Below the pieces are notes generated by a model. That model saw only the letters and a program-made list of their open reading frames with translations. It had not been told where the DNA came from and searched no databases. DNA of 64,000 bases from Ottelia alismoides. Lineage: Eukaryota > Streptophyta > Magnoliopsida > Alismatales > Hydrocharitaceae. This document shows, in pieces, positions 62,023-64,000 of the stretch (positions are counted from its first letter, which is position 1; each line of letters starts with the position of its first letter). Location: NCBI GenBank assembly GCA_037367405.1, contig JAZKJV010009784.1, forward strand, positions 1,302,001 to 1,366,000, read 5' to 3'. The translations under genes were made by a program, and so were the position numbers.

Positions 62023-63169
62023 TGATCATCCATTTCATCACCTTCATTCTTTCATTTTGGAATTTTAACTCTAGCTAAATGCATGTATATATCATTATTT
62101 TTGTACAAATTAATAGTCATTATTTATTGTACAAATATTGTATAAAACATTGTGTTTAAATCAAAAATAAAAGAATAAAGAAAAGGAAAAAATGCCAAAC
62201 GTATTTTATGACGTAAAATCTGAGACATAAGCATCTTGATGACAGGGTCAACACGGAGTAATGTAGGGGGAGATATGGGTCAAAACACAATAAAAACCCT
62301 AATTTTTATTCTCCAATAATTCATTTTTGGGACCAATTTTATTATTTAGTATTTATATCTTAAATAAATAAACTTTGCACATGAAAATTGTAAATTAAAA
62401 TACATTAGAAAATACAAAATTGATTTCACACAAAAATAGTATACAGTGTATATTTTATACTCAGAATAAAATTCCAAAACTCAAACTTCCTAGACCCATA
62501 TATTCTCCAAATGAACTCAAAATGCATTAAAATCACCTTTAGTTTGTATATAACTTTTAATAAGATATTTAATGAAGGTAGTTTCATTTAGTTTGGAGTT
62601 AAGTTGCAAAAGTTAGGTTTTGGACCTTTATTGTACTATATACTTGAATAAAATATTCATTTTATTCCTTATATTTTTCATTCTCTTATATTTTATAACT
62701 TTGTAGATATTATTTATAATATGTGTACATATTTAGAATACAATAAAAACATAAAGAAAATAATAATTTAAAATAGTAAATAAAAATACATAGATGAATT
62801 AACTATACATATAAATATATAATAAATGCCCTTATTTAGTTAAGTATGCATATTATATCAGATAAATACAACAAAAATATATTTATGTGTATTGAATAAG
62901 TTATAAATATATAATTTAAGAGTATAAAATAGAGGAATATAAAATACAAAATAAAAATAAAATATATAAAATATATGTCAATATACCTTTAAATATACTT
63001 TTAGAAAGTAAATATCCATTTACAGTTCACAAATGACGCACCAGGTGGGGCAGAAACAATGCTCCAGGTACCACGAGACCGAAGGGCTGCCATCTCCTCC
63101 TCTGTTGCGGGTTGCTTTCTTGCGCGGGAAGAAGATGGCAAATCCTAGCGAAGCGGCCCAGAGATCCCA

Positions 63170-63243
63170 AGCGGGGTAGAGGAATTGGTCGACTCATCGG
63201 GCTCATGACTTGAAGACGGCAGGTTCGAATCCTGCCCCCGCCG
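63170..63243 (+). tRNA. trnfM: Initiator tRNA-fMet (CAU), mitochondrial type, in nuclear insert
   Basis: A full cloverleaf of 74 nt. The acceptor stem AGCGGGG pairs with CCCCGCC, leaving the A1-C72 mismatch characteristic of bacterial-type initiator tRNA. The anticodon loop is CTCATGA (anticodon CAT). The T arm is GCAGG-TTCGAAT-CCTGC. Compared with the plant mitochondrial gene as I recall it, there are a few substitutions, including two that turn anticodon-stem pairs into G-T. It lacks nuclear context and is probably not expressed. Confidence 0.82.
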
Positions 63244-63256
63244 GTCAAAGACTTTG

Positions 63257-63322
63257 GGCGAATGACGGGGATTGAACCCGTACGTGGTGGATTCATAATC
63301 TACTGCCTTGATCCACTTGGCT
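63257..63322 (-). pseudogene. trnH: tRNA-His remnant (organelle type)
   Basis: The minus strand matches plant organelle tRNA-His from the D arm to the 3' end (AGCCAAGTGGATCAAGGCAG, then GAATCCACC, GGGTTCAATC and the end ATTCGCC). The 5' acceptor strand is replaced by unrelated sequence, so the stem cannot form, and the anticodon GTG reads ATG. It starts 14 bases after tRNA-fMet and points the other way. Confidence 0.78.
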
Positions 63323-64000
63323 GGCATGAAAATGGCAGCCTTTTTTTGAGGGAGCCGGGGGACGGATGAAATGATGCCACGGATCCCATGGCATTGGATC
63401 CCTCATGCATGCATTAGAAGCCACCGACAAAAAAGATCGCATTTTTTGCACTTCGTTCAAATAAGAGTTGTACCCGTACGGAATTTTGCGATTTCTCAGT
63501 ATGATCTCTATAAGAAGCTCTATTCCCTTTATCAATTCTCTGGATTTGAATATGATTTGAGGGCATCGTGTTGGTAAAGAAGAGGAATAGCGAGTGAGTC
63601 TGCCAACAATCTCGATGAAGGTGGGCCACTGCGGATTCTAGTCAGTTAGCCCTCGACTCCTTAATTCAATAGAAGAGACATTTGTCGAGAATCTTGTTTT
63701 CGTGGTGGAGCACTCAATGAAGTAATGAGTTCAGAATCAAGGTAGAAAATGCTCCATGCATTTGAGATTCGATTTGAGTTCGGGGGTCAAGAAGAAGGAA
63801 ATTTACAATAAATTAGGCCATCAAAATAAATAAAAAAATAGATTAACGTAAATTAATAAACATTTTTAAAGTTTTAACAAAAAATTAATAAAATCTATTA
63901 ATATTTTAGTTTGAATTATCTGTGAATTTCGAATCTGTTGTACCTTCCCCGTTGACCCGGGTCAACTCTCTATCCCGAGCCCTGGGACCGTCAGACCAAC

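Larger units (their letters stand above)
63018..63807. other. Mitochondrial DNA insert (NUMT) in LTR-E
   Basis: GC-richer DNA between two copies of ATTTACA (63018-63024 and 63801-63807), placed inside an otherwise alignable LTR. It carries a mitochondrial-type initiator tRNA-Met and a tRNA-His remnant in opposite orientation, which identifies organelle DNA. The 7-bp flanking repeat fits either microhomology-mediated capture at a break or a target duplication. Confidence 0.85.
62023..64000 (+). mobile_element. Gypsy LTR-E (LTR-A family, plus strand), runs off the window
   Basis: It starts TGATCATCCATTTCATCACC and matches the complement of LTR-A (35896 down to about 34630), including AACTCTAGCTAAATGC and, at 63945-63998, a GTTGACCCGGGTCAACTC block corresponding to the complement of 24715-24750. 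A 783-bp organelle insert interrupts it. Right end outside the window, so the target-site duplication cannot be checked. Confidence 0.75.

Noticed and set aside
61730..62068. 112-codon frame as a complete gene
   Set aside because: Its last 15 codons are LTR-E sequence; the rest is a fragment of element C internal DNA.
63257..63322. Functional tRNA-His
   Set aside because: The 5' acceptor strand is absent and the anticodon is altered, so it is called a remnant.

Overview
The window is a plant nuclear segment, probably monocot (a weak guess from the very GC-rich start of the only host gene). It is a nest of transposable elements beside one ordinary gene. The gene is a partial EF-hand calcium-binding protein on the minus strand at 1-382, cut by the window edge, with a TATA box at 478-485. 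I see no other intact host gene.

Layout. Positions 832-16411 are a direct tandem duplication of about 5.6 kb. Unit 1 (832-10824) is enlarged by two later insertions that unit 2 (10825-16411) lacks: an intact hAT transposon (913-4944, transposase at 2015-4093) and a 382-bp Mutator-type foldback MITE (8865-9246). Both left target-site duplications, and unit 2 keeps both empty sites. The duplicated segment includes the 2.54-kb 5' LTR, the primer-binding site and the start of the leader of a Ty1/copia element. That element runs from 13383 to 46287 and is itself full of insertions.

The copia element has its 5' LTR at 13383-15924, a tRNA-iMet PBS at 15927, a leader of about 2.1 kb, and a decayed gag-pol from 18041 to 21749. 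A 14.1-kb minus-strand Athila-like Ty3/gypsy element A (21750-35896) splits its RNase H. The rest of pol (35897-36100) and the polypurine tract follow. Next comes an LTR of a second gypsy family, C (36116-43753), with a dead hAT (38736-42530) inside it. The copia 3' LTR closes the element at 43754-46287. Element A is itself rearranged: its left LTR is joined to the leader, PBS and LTR of another gypsy element, B (25579-29873).

The copia element appears to lie inside the 3' LTR of a minus-strand Athila-like element D. The rest of that LTR is 46293-47856 and its internal region is 47857-55522. Element C (plus strand, LTR from 55523, PBS at 60177) cuts D in gag. A further gypsy LTR, E (62023 to the window end), cuts C. 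Three organelle-like inserts (22621-23054, 56590-57600, 63018-63807) lie inside gypsy LTRs. The last carries a mitochondrial-type initiator tRNA-Met and a tRNA-His remnant.

How the parts act: only hAT1 looks capable of encoding a working protein. The other elements are relics whose order of arrival can be read from nesting, empty sites and LTR divergence. Boundaries with a matching TSD or PBS are given to the base; others are approximate and marked so.
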